DNA of 64,000 bases from Phlyctochytrium arcticum (Eukaryota > Chytridiomycota > Chytridiomycetes > Chytridiales > Chytridiaceae): assembly GCA_025602905.1 (NCBI GenBank), contig JAHLKI010000011.1, positions 620,001 through 684,000 on the forward strand, in the 5' to 3' direction. The notes under the pieces were generated by a model, which had not been told where the DNA came from, did no database searches, and saw only the letters and a list, made by a program, of their open reading frames with translations. Positions 1 to 10,626 of this stretch are shown here, piece by piece. Numbering within the stretch: the first letter of the stretch is position 1; each line of letters opens with the position of its first letter. Position numbers and translations under genes: made by a program.

Positions 1-1217
<1,217 letters not shown>

Positions 1218-2507
1218 GATTGCGTTTGTTTTCGCTGCGGTTTTAGTGGTTGATATCTTTCGCTATATGTGCTCCCGACGCTTCATGCCCCCAAGTATAT
1301 TCCTGCTCAACAATTTCCGGAAGCTGCGCTCCAAGTCAGCCGCCAGCCAGCCTGAGCCTGAGCTCCAGCGGACCCCAGAACAATATTCTTGTGACGTGGG
1401 CTCCCACGTGTGATGGGTTTTAGACTTTTGCCAAAAGTGAATGTGCAAGATCATCCTGGCATTTAGGAAAAGGGCGATCTGGTAGAGGACTGCTTCGTTA
1501 TGGGTGAACCAAAAGATCTGGACGAGTTGGAAAAATCGTTGAGCAAGAGAGGATTAGACTTGCATCGCGACAAAAACAATCCGAATTGTAATCTCCAGAA
1601 GATTGACGGATCTGCGAGCCTTGACAAGTAGAGAATAACAACGTATCAAGCCATGGCCGGCTCTGTGACGGGGCCAGTCATGCTTTGGCGGCAAACGGCC
1701 CCGCGTTCGGTTACAGCCATATGGCGTTCCCAACCTGCCAACACCGCAAATCCAGAAGGCAACTGATTGTATCTGGGTAAGAACGCGAGGAATATTGTTT
1801 GAAGAAAGATGTCGACAGATGGCAGGGCATGGATGCCACATTGTCAGCCTCTTTCCAGCCAACAGTGCCTCCAATAGTAAAGGCTTGCTGATGCCATCAC
1901 TACTAAAAACTCGCTCATCGTGCCCCCTGTCCACCCGAATGCGGAAGAGATATACATCTGTATCGGTCTACTTATCTGGATGGTCTGGATGGGACTTGGT
2001 CGTCAGCCGGATGTCAAAAGCTACTTCGTATAGTCGAAGACGGAATGTTCATTCACGTACTAGAGCTCACAAAAGCCCGCTACAATCAGATCAAGCAATA
2101 CACCTGCGCCTTGCCCCCAACAATTCGCCGCCAAGATACGGACATTTCTGCCTTGCCAAAACGCCGATCCTAAAACGAAGATCCCAACCGATGATCTAGA
2201 GCTCGGCGATCCGGCACCTATAGACTGGATCACCTTCTCGAAATCTTGGGGGTGAACCTCCGCGCGCGAAGAATACGAGATCGGTGCGGATGGGTGGGTA
2301 GATGAAATGATGATTCCTTTGAAGGGCCATCTCGGTATCCGACAATACATGCCGATGACGCCTATCAACAGAGGAATCAAGGTATGGGCTGCGTGCGCTT
2401 CCCAAAACGGGTCATCTTTACCGTTTTCGGATAAACCAAGGAGCTGCTCCAACTGGTACCGTTGCGGAAGTTGTCTGTGGGCAGGTGTTGGACTGAACGG
2501 TTTGGCT
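1218..2507. other. Gene-poor stretch upstream of SNF1
   Basis: No ORF here resembles a known family, and the short open frames overlap on both strands. The first few hundred bases beside SNF1 probably hold its promoter. The rest grades into the decayed island that follows. No tRNA-like cloverleaf or clear tandem repeat was seen by eye. Confidence 0.4.
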
Positions 2508-3580
2508 CACCTGCCCTGTTCATTTCGGAACATTTCAAACGTTTAACCAACCCATCCGTGAGGCATCAATTCACAGCAATCGACCGGCGCCTTCCCGAGA
2601 CATCGCGCATAGATTTATCACCTATAACGCACTCTCCCACATACTTTCCGGTGATGTTTGGGTTGACCAGGATGGCGTCGTGCAGCAGGCTTGGGAAGAT
2701 GTCATAGCTAAAGTAACAGATGGACCGCTGAGCAAAAGGTGTGGACAGCTGATCTGATCCTTGTTCGACAGTGCTATTTCTGTCAACAGCACGGTTGTCC
2801 CCACGGTCGTAGGACATCAAGGTGTGTTGATTGTATGTCGCTGGAAACAGCACTCCAATGCCGATTTGTGTGTCAAATTTGCGTAACGACAAAAACTCGA
2901 GCTGGTGTTTGCCGTGGCTGCTATGAGCGCATTACTGGAAGGAAGGAACCCTCGCTTGAAGCACTTGTTCGAGAGGTACGCCATATTTCTGTTGAGGTTA
3001 AGTTGTCAAATAACAACATTGACGCCAGGTATTCTGCCATTTCTTTGGGGACGGTGTTCGTTTTAACAACACAACACATCTTGGCGGTCAAGCTTGCAAA
3101 GCTGAAGTCAATGGAGAGTGTTCGACTGGGAAGGCCAAAAGTGCATACCCGGATCTTTGTCTGGTCCTCAAAGATGGGGTTGTGATTGTTGAGCGGATGA
3201 GCATCGACACCAGTATTATGACGAGAGCTGCGAGCTTGCACGTTACGACATGGTCAAGAGTAAGTTTGAAGGCTGATACTCTCTGCGTTCTTTTTCTTAC
3301 TGCCTTTATTCTTAGTCTTGTTCCAACATACATTGCAATATCGCCCTCCTCAACCCATCAGACTTTGGCGATGTGTCCAAATCAACGTTAGCATCATTGC
3401 GCCGAGGCCACTGTGTACGCTCGGCGACTGGGACGGTCCGCATAGAACAAGAAGTAGCCGCCAAATATGTGGACCCGTCGAGCACGAAAACACAGGCCTA
3501 TATGTCGTTAACCGGTTTTGCTTTGCCGATCTCATCCCCAACACTTGGCTCCCAGTGGACACTCTCGACGGAGAACTAGC
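2508..3580 (+). pseudogene. Decayed spliced gene of unknown function
   Basis: Protein-like sequence can be followed on the plus strand across frame changes and stops. One stretch near 2510-2755 reads HFGTFQTFNQPIREASIHSN and then IAHRFITYNALSHILSGDVW before a TGA. It continues in the same frame past the stop (VVPTVVGHQGVLIVCRWKQ) to another stop near 2884. A separate frame near 3060-3260 reads GQACKAEVNGECSTGKAKS. It runs in phase across a consensus intron (GTAAGT at about 3261 to TTATTCTTAG at about 3314) into LLNPSDFGDVSKSTLASLRR. A frameshift follows near 3530. The intact intron suggests a former nuclear gene and not random sequence. I do not recognise the family; a transposon-associated protein is one possibility. 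Confidence 0.35.
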
Positions 3581-3803
3581 GGTGGCTCTTCGTAGCAGTT
3601 TATCTGGAGATATGTGAGATGAGAGAGCAGTTTCGCCATCAGATCTCAATTGAGGTGGCATATGAACGAGCCGTTCCCTTCATTTGCCTCCAGTCCCCAA
3701 TGGTATCGCATCAAAGCTCGGAAGAGTCGAAAAGACATTTACAAGGCTATGAGTTACAACGTCCACTACGCGGGAATTACGGCAGCCTTGCAAGCTTCCG
3801 TCT

Positions 3804-4260
3804 TTGACCCCATGCAGCATGGCGAACAGCTGCGCCGACTCTGGCAAAGCGAACTGCCCTAACATAGATGGGTTGAACTGGAGAACGTTCGTTAAGGCCA
3901 CCACTACTACTAGCCAATGCATCCAGTTCTGCATCGACCACGGGCTCATCAAGTCCGAGCGACCTTGTCCCGAGTGCGGACGCATGATGCGTATGGTTCA
4001 CGACACATCAATTAAACAGGACGGCCGCCGCTTCAGATGTCCCGCTACCGTCTGCCGAAAGGCCCTGTCCATTCGAAAGGACACCTTTTTTTAAAACTCC
4101 AAGTTGTCCTTGCAATAAGCTCTGACGATGATATGGTCTTGAGCCAACGGGTTATCCCAAAACGTTGCAAGGAGAAATGAGCATTCCCCATCCGCCCCAA
4201 GGAACCGTAGATGACAACCGTCAAACCAGCATGGCGTGGGTTTTGATGAAGCTTCTGCAA
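3804..4260 (+). mobile_element. Remnant of an ISXO2-like (IS1595/Merlin-type) transposase
   Basis: The open part encodes a zinc-ribbon N-terminus typical of ISXO2-like DDE transposases: a Trp-containing helix, then HGLIKSERPCPECGRMM, a spacer, and RFRCPATVCRKALSIRKDTF. The frame then has a TAA, but the family-like sequence continues in the same frame (NSKLSLQ, stop, ALTMIWS, stop, ANGLSQNVARR). This matches the usual continuation in which a gene-end phrase such as FFENSKL is followed by a hydrophobic helix. Three in-frame stops within about 60 codons and no visible catalytic core show a dead fragment. No terminal inverted repeats were identified. The family call rests on motif recognition only. 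Confidence 0.6.
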
Positions 4261-4493
4261 AGAATTAAGGGTTTCAAATCTTTTTGCAGGACGCGCACCG
4301 CAACCCCCGCTAGTTCGTATTGTGTCTGGCAGAGTGTATTCCGACAAGCACGCCAATGGTTGTTCGGAAATGCAAAAGGGACATTTTAGTTTTTTTTTAA
4401 TTTTGCCATGCCTTTCCCGTCCGGACGACGTCGAGGGTTTGACCGCCATTGATGAGAGTCTCCGTGAGGACGACCCCTACGATTCGGGATTGA

Positions 4494-5535
4494 ATGAGAC
4501 ACGAGCTCAACGGTTCGAACTCGGATGAGAGTCTCCCTGCGGACGACCTCGAGGCTATCAGCGCCATCAACGATGCAGAGGTCAAAGACCTTACCGAGGA
4601 AGAGTTCGACGAACTTTTCCAAGGGCCGGACGACTTGGAAGATGGATTTGGTGACGAACTGGAGAAGAAACTCGAGGAGGATACGACAGTGATTCAATCG
4701 CTGTTCGAGGACGGAAACGGACGCAAGTGGACCGACGTTCATGAAAGTCTCCTTCCCATTGGCTGTCCGACCGGAATTTACCGTGTCTCTAATTAGGGAC
4801 ACATTGCCCGCGTCGACGGCCCCTCACCTTACCTCTTGAAAGCCATTCGTGACGACCGCGGCTACATAGGTTTCAGCTACGCGGGTCTCCAGAAAAGAAA
4901 CTCAGTGGCGAGGATTGTCCTGATATCCTTTAAAGGTTGGCCCCCACTGGACAAGTCCACCGTTGACCACCACGATGAAAACTCCATGAACGACAATCTG
5001 GAGAACCTCAAGTTCATGTCGGTGGCCGCCAAGTTCGCCAAGGGAGGTACGCTTGGCAAGCGTGGGCTGCCCTACGACATGTCAAAGGCTCCCCCTATTT
5101 ACCAGCAACAGTGGCAGCCTTATCCACGGTTGTCCAAGATAGAGGTGTCCCGTGAAGGATTCATCAGAAATTTTGACAACCAACACGAGCTGGTGCCGTT
5201 GAGCCAAAAGCGCCCAAATGACCACCTCCACTTTTTCTACCCGGGCGTTTTCCCTTGGGTATCGGTTCACCGCGCTGTGGTGGAAACCTTCGTTGGCAAA
5301 ATTGCGGAGGGAAAGGTCGTCCACCACAGGAACACCAATATCAGATAGTGAGGACAACCGTCTCGAGAATTTGGAGGTAGTTACCCGGAGGGAGAATGCC
5401 ATTTTCGGGGGCGGCAAATGGATGGCCTTTATTTCGATGGATGGAGTAGGTCGGCATTTGGGTTGCAGTTCTGACTTAATGACTCGGCTTGGAGACGGAA
5501 GGCGGAAATCGCCCTCCGATATCGGCAGCTGACTC
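4494..5535 (+). pseudogene. Tandem-module NUMOD4/HNH homing-endonuclease-like pseudogene
   Basis: After an acidic leader (residues 1-65) the frame reads like a NUMOD4 module (KWTDVHESLLPIG to IYRVSN), then an in-frame TAG at 4794-4796, then GHIARVDG. An HNH-3-like segment follows with VDHHDENSMNDNLENLKFMS, the D-H...N...NL signature. A second module follows: RLSKIEVSREGFIRN, VSVHRAVVETFVGKIAEGK, VVHHRNTN. A frameshift lies near 5340, beyond which the next frame gives RLENLEVVTRRENAIFGGG, the expected end of an HNH module. One stop plus one frameshift make it a pseudogene unless there is recoding or assembly error. Such free-standing HNH proteins are common in phages, giant viruses and some eukaryotic mobile elements; the origin here is not determined. 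Confidence 0.6.
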
Positions 5536-5574
5536 AGCAGATCGTCGTCCCTGACAATCATCCCATCCTCCTTG

Positions 5575-6249
5575 ATGACAGCATCAAGGCCATCCCCGAC
5601 AAGAGCCGCTATGGATAATGCGGCGACAAAGGTTGCGACTCTATGGTCACCAGGAAAGGGCAACACCTCCTTCCCCCAAAAAGACGCCGTCACGACATTA
5701 TATAAAAGCAAATTTCCACGATCCCTCAAGAAAAGGCTACCATCAACCCGCGCAGACGACATCATCAATCTTTTGTGCAGGCAGCTGACGGATGCCATGG
5801 TGACTTTGGGCGGAAATGACGAGATTGTCACGATGCATCTCGGGAAAGATCCGACAAAGGAAGCGTACGATTTTCTGGTTTCATTTTATGATACCATCGG
5901 CCCACGCAACTTTGTCAGCAGAATTCATCATTTCGTTAATCTAGTCCAAACCCGTCTCCACAGTCCCGATCCTCTATTGCGTGACTGCACCCTTGACCCC
6001 TTTCGTAATGTGAAGGAAACGCTGGCCGCCGGCGAAGACCCTTCCGTTGTTCTCTCGTGGCTTCAAAAGGTTTTGCAGGTGATACGGCCCTGGCACATCA
6101 ACGCGGTAGGCAATGACTCTCTGGGAATCTTTGTTGCAAGCTTGGACAAGGAATTGCAAATTGTGAGAGATGCCTATTGGAAAAACCTGCCGCAATTGCC
6201 GTTTAGCATTATCAACCAAGTCTATGCGTTTTATTTACACATGAAATAA
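5575..6249 (+). CDS. Hypothetical ORF, about 224 aa, unknown function
   Basis: Open for about 225 codons with an ATG at 5575 and a TAA at 6247-6249. The C-terminal two thirds looks protein-like and alpha-helical (EAYDFLVSFYDTIGPRNFVS, then VLSWLQKVLQVIRPWHINAV, ending INQVYAFYLHMK). The first 50 residues are less convincing: the neighbouring frame also carries plausible protein (ILLDDSIKAIPDKSR) up to a stop, so the true 5' end may have been lost by frameshift. No domain recognised. It sits directly after the HNH pseudogene and may belong to the same insertion. Confidence 0.4.
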   Translation: MTASRPSPTRAAMDNAATKVATLWSPGKGNTSFPQKDAVTTLYKSKFPRSLKKRLPSTRADDIINLLCRQLTDAMVTLGGNDEIVTMHLGKDPTKEAYDFLVSFYDTIGPRNFVSRIHHFVNLVQTRLHSPDPLLRDCTLDPFRNVKETLAAGEDPSVVLSWLQKVLQVIRPWHINAVGNDSLGIFVASLDKELQIVRDAYWKNLPQLPFSIINQVYAFYLHMK

Positions 6250-6308
6250 GGAGGGCGGGTTGAAACTTTCCAATTCCCCTTACCCACCCAACCAGGAGGG
6301 ATGGTCAG

Positions 6309-6883
6309 ATGAACGCACGATTGGGAAGGAAGGTTGATTCACCATGGGTTTTACGCGGCTTCGTAGACTATATTGGCGAGCCAATTCTAGTGCGGTACGG
6401 TCCGGACAGGGACGCCGATGCCTGTTTGATAGTGACATCTTTTGACCCGGGGGTATATGCCCACGACTTTTTCTTGGCCGGTGTCCGATTTGAGCTCAAC
6501 GAGCTCAGTATCGCCGTGAATGCCATCACTACTGCAGTCCTTCGAGATTGCATTCTGAGGATGGGCACCAACCAAGTCAAAAAGTACCCTCATCTACCCG
6601 CGACCCGACGGGTCCGTCAATTTCGTCCCATTGGTACCCTTTCTACGTCGGCTCTGCTCGATTTGAGGCTGAGGCGGTCCTGTTGCGAGACAGGGCCATT
6701 CAAGAGGCTGATATCAAAGGAAAGGGCAAAGTGGGCCGACCTGACTTGGTGCAACAACACCGCGAGCAGCGCAAACTGGCAAAGAAGGCTGAAAAGCAGT
6801 CTTTACAGCCGGGTGTGCTCTGGAACGTCGGCCATGGGAATTGGCAAGTCGTCATCCCATTGAAAGGGCTCATAACCTGATAA
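6309..6883 (+). pseudogene. Hypothetical ORF broken by a frameshift
   Basis: The first frame from the ATG at 6309 gives about 95 protein-like residues (DSPWVLRGFVDYIGEPILVR, FDPGVYAHDFFLAGVRFELN). Near 6590 the plausible sequence moves to the next frame (YVGSARFEAEAVLLRDRAIQ, then a Lys/Gln-rich helix HREQRKLAKKAEKQ, ending GNWQVVIPLKGLIT). I recognise neither part. The shift suggests decay or a sequencing error in a homopolymer-poor region. It is the last member of the broken-ORF island before the housekeeping genes resume. Confidence 0.35.
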
Positions 6884-7066
6884 TGATTCTGGAAGACAGA
6901 TTGTTTTCAGTACCGGCAACAATGCCTGCGACTACAAGCGACTCACTTCCGCCTATCTGTGGAAGCCTAAAACTGCCAATCCTTTTCCTCCTCAAAACGA
7001 ACGCGGGCCACGGTGTCCATTTTTGTTCTTCATACAATGTAAATCACTACAGTACACTATGCAAGG

Positions 7067-8752
7067 CTACCTCTTTGATTTCTGTCTATCCAAGAATTCT
7101 TCTAAAACTTGTTCAGCGGCCTGTCCCGGCGTCAGCTCTCCATCATACACCCTGTGTTCTAAACTCTGAATCATTTCGTTTACGACCTTGTCTTGCTTCA
7201 ACCTTAGTGCAAAGAATGTAATATCAGCAAAAAGCCAAAAGAGTCATATGATATTTCTACAAACCGCCAAGAAAGCTCGTCACTGATTCCTCGCCACATC
7301 CATTTCTTGCTCTGCTCCCCTCGCTTCTTTGTCAATTGGTCATTTTTCTGGCGACAAGATGTGAGACTTTGGATATCAAGACCACTGGTAAAATGACTTT
7401 TCGTACCTCCAATGTGCTATAAAAGCGCTTCATGGCATCCCAAGTTTTTTCAATGTTGATTTTGTGATGTGAAGAGACGGGAATGACCTGGGTTGAGCCT
7501 TATTAGCGCCATGAGCGCATATCGATATGATGGAATCAATACCTCTGCATGCCACCCCTTTAGATCGCTCATGACAAACTTCAATGCACTAGTATATTCC
7601 ATGACTGCAGTGTTGGCTTGAGACTTCATATCTCCATCACTCTTATTGACGAGAATTAAGTCTGACAATTCAACGATTCCTTTCTTCAGTCCTTGCAGTT
7701 CGTCCCCACCGCCAGGGGCTACCAATAGCGTAAACATGTCAGTCATTTCAGACACCCTGCGCACACATCGCTGTTTAGGAACGAGTATCATGGAAGAATG
7801 TCTTTTGCGGCTTACATGGTCTCTGATTGCCCAACTCCGACAGTTTCCACTAATATCACATCGTATCCACCGGCTTTTGCAGATAAATTAGGCATTGAAA
7901 ATCCTGTATTTCCCAAATCGTTACCAACCTTCACAGAGAATGATTGCTTCATTTGTATTTCGCGCGACACCGCCTTGCGGGAATATCAGTATGAAAGACA
8001 TCGGCGTCGACATTGACAACGAACCCACCTAATGTGCAAGAACTTGGAGATGGGCGAACGTACGCATTGGGGTGTTTCGACATTTCCGTCATTCTAGTCT
8101 TGTCGCCTGCTCGCTGTTAACGACGATATTGGACGGGATCTTGCCAATGGGACTGACCTAGAATCGACCCTCCAGTTCGGGACGAGGAAGGGTCAACAGC
8201 CTACACTGCCAGTAAGCAAATCGCGCTATAGATTGTTGACCCGTTTAGACCCATACCAATACTGCAACCCGATGGCCCTGCTCGATGAGAAACATGCCAA
8301 ATGTCTCAATAAAGGAACTTTTGCCGACCCCGGGACTTCCTACCAACTCCAGATGAGCCAAGCGGTTGTTTGGCAAGCTGTACGATCCACACTTACCAGA
8401 TAATCCTATCCTGAAAGTGGTTTTGAAAGTTTCGGGAACTCCAGATTTTGCTCGAGGCAGCTTGTTTTGCGCTAAAACAAGAGCCAAGAGTTTCTGGGTT
8501 TCTTCCCGATGCTCTGATCGTGTTGACTCCACTGCGAAAAGGTTCACTCACGGCCGCAAAATGTATTTGTGGACATGATGGGTACTGACCTAATGTGATA
8601 GCTCGAGCTAGAGACTGCCTGTCCCCAGCTTTCAGCCCGTCAAACAGTTTTTGCACTTTCGGTGGTATTGACAATGTGGAAGTAGCACTTGACGCATATT
8701 GGCGTAAGGGGTATGAGTGGGGCCGGACGACTCTAAGGAACATCCTCGACAT
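7067..8752 (-). CDS. MMAA: Mitochondrial MMAA/MeaB-type G3E GTPase
   Basis: Chaperone GTPase that protects and loads adenosylcobalamin on methylmalonyl-CoA mutase in mitochondria. The ATG at 8752 gives an Arg/Ser-rich, acid-free leader ([20 protein letters not shown]) suited to mitochondrial import. Further on come the P-loop [20 protein letters not shown], the switch region (ending [20 protein letters not shown]), the base-specificity motif [11 protein letters not shown] and the helical tail [20 protein letters not shown] ending [12 protein letters not shown]. Six or more introns break it. All MeaB landmarks are present. Dikarya generally lack this pathway, so its presence suggests B12-dependent propionate metabolism in this fungus. 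It is head to head with the CK1-like gene, 301 bp apart. Confidence 0.9.
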
Positions 8753-9053
8753 TGTTGTGGTAGATCACAAGGTTGACCTGAGTACTGCTCCTTTGACAAC
8801 AGCAATTCTCGAAAAAGATGAACTTGGAAACACTGAAAACGAGGTCTTGGGTGTCTCAACAAGCCTTCAGCTCAATCAAATCGTCTAATCTCCATCTGCG
8901 AAATCGTCAAAATTTCTCTGGAGCCATGACCTGGCTCAGGCTGGCTGGGAAATTGGAGGTCTTGCCGCTTTCCAACGCGTCAGTCGGTTCTGAAACGACT
9001 TTCAGACGCTTGCATGAAGCTTGCTGGTTCAGGCTTCCGGCTGTCCCTTGTAC

Positions 9054-10345
9054 ATGACCCAACAGGAAAGCAGGGCTGGGGCGGTAAACAGAGTAATTGC
9101 CGGGCGCTGGGAGGTTGGGGTGAGTCGCAAGCGTGCTGGTACCTTCTTTTGAATCCTCGTTCAAGTGTCTTACCACTCAAACATTGCAGGAGAAAATTGG
9201 GCAAGGCTCGTTCGGAGAAGTTTACGGAGGCAAGGACATACACACGGGTGACCATGTTGCCATCAAGCGAGAACGAATGAGCTGTACCTCCCAGCAGCTG
9301 CAACACGAGTGTAGGTGACAGTCCTACGCCGCGAGAGAACCATCATAACCTTCGCTTTACAGACCAATGTTATCAACTTTTGAAGGGTGTAGATGGTTTC
9401 CCAGCCATTTACTATGGGGGCCAAGAGGGCGAGTTCAATGTGTTGGTAGGCAAACTCGTTGGAAATAATTTTGGTTGGCTGCTAATTTGGTGATTTTGAA
9501 GGTCATGGAGCGATTGGGACCAAGCATAAAGGAGTTGGCGCAGAACTCATATACCAAGCAAATCCCTCTTCAGACGGTTGTGTTTATCGCACCCCAGATA
9601 ATCGACCGTATACGAACAATACATGAGCGTGGACTGGTCTTCAGAGACGTCGTGAGTGCCCCCCAGCAAGCTTGGTGATGATACCTTGTACTCATAAAGG
9701 ATGTAGAAAGCAGGCCAATTTTGTGTGGGCCAGTACGGTGACGACATCAAAAACAACCCGAAAGTTTACATGATCGACCTTGGTCTGGCAAAGAAGTTCC
9801 AGGATGAGCAGGGACGCCATATACCCAACTCCAAACCAAACGCAAACAAATCCAAAACTGGCACTGCGCGATATGCATCTCTCAACGTGCACAGAGGCCG
9901 GGATCATACACGGCGGGATGACATTGAATCCCTCGGTTATTTCTTGGTGGAGATTGCTAAAGGGTCCGTTCCTTACTTTGTACCACGCTTGAGTGTTCTT
10001 CGTGTTGTTCACACTCTTGCTTGCTTTAGAAAATTGCCATGGAGCACAGTACAAGCAAGGACATCACGAGACGGCTGGAGAAAGACACTATCTTTTAAGG
10101 CCAACGTGAGCTTACAGGATTTGACCGAGGAACTCCCAGATGAATTTCGATTGTTGCTGGAGCACGCACGGTCCCTCGCCTTTTCAGAGCGACCAAATTA
10201 TGACATGTTGAAGAAGCTGTTTACAGATCTTTACAGAGAGCGATGGGGCGATAAGTTGTCCATGGCATGGGACGTGAAGCCTTCTCGGCGGGTGTCGCAA
10301 GAGTGGCAGGAAACTTCTGGAGGGATAACTACGGGCTGGTCCTGA
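9054..10345 (+). CDS. Casein kinase 1-like protein with altered catalytic motifs
   Basis: CK1-family fold. The ATG at 9054 (MTQQESRAGAVNRVIAGRWE) splices to EKIGQGSFGEVYGG, giving a normal glycine loop, and VAIKRE supplies the beta3 Lys. The CK1 activation segment is well kept ([34 protein letters not shown]), then LPW and the ending GITTGWS. By my splice model the catalytic loop reads FRDVKAGQFCVG where CK1 has HRDxKPDNF, and the Mg-binding motif reads MIDLGLAKKF instead of DFG. The Asp of the RD pair and of DLG remain, but the loop Asn is Gln and His is Phe. A catalytically weak or pseudokinase paralog is possible. Length about 320-330 aa, close to a bare CK1 domain. About five introns. Confidence 0.85.
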
Positions 10346-10626
10346 CTCGGGGGATAGTTTTCACGTATAAGGAAGGGGTGTATCTATTATTATTTTTGTC
10401 ACTGTTGCTTACTGCTTTCAATTTCTGAGTACTTAATCTAATTCGTCGCTCAGTAGTTGTCATTTTCTTGTACAATCAACCAGTTCATGTTGTGATGCAA
10501 AACGTCATAGGGATAAATGTATATTGCGAGTTACAAGGCTCGAATAGAAAAAAAGATTACAGAGTGGCAATAACATTGCTATAAACAGACAGGCTGAAAC
10601 AGCGTCCAACGATTGATACTAAACAA
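10346..10626. other. Convergent 3' intergenic region between CK1-like and COPA
   Basis: 281 bp between two converging genes. It is AT-rich near 10380-10450 (tattattattttt) and probably holds both polyadenylation regions. No gene seen. Confidence 0.6.

Noticed and set aside
4500..4530. GGTTCGAACTC resembling a tRNA T-loop
   Set aside because: It lies inside the HNH pseudogene leader and has no acceptor, D or anticodon stem around it.
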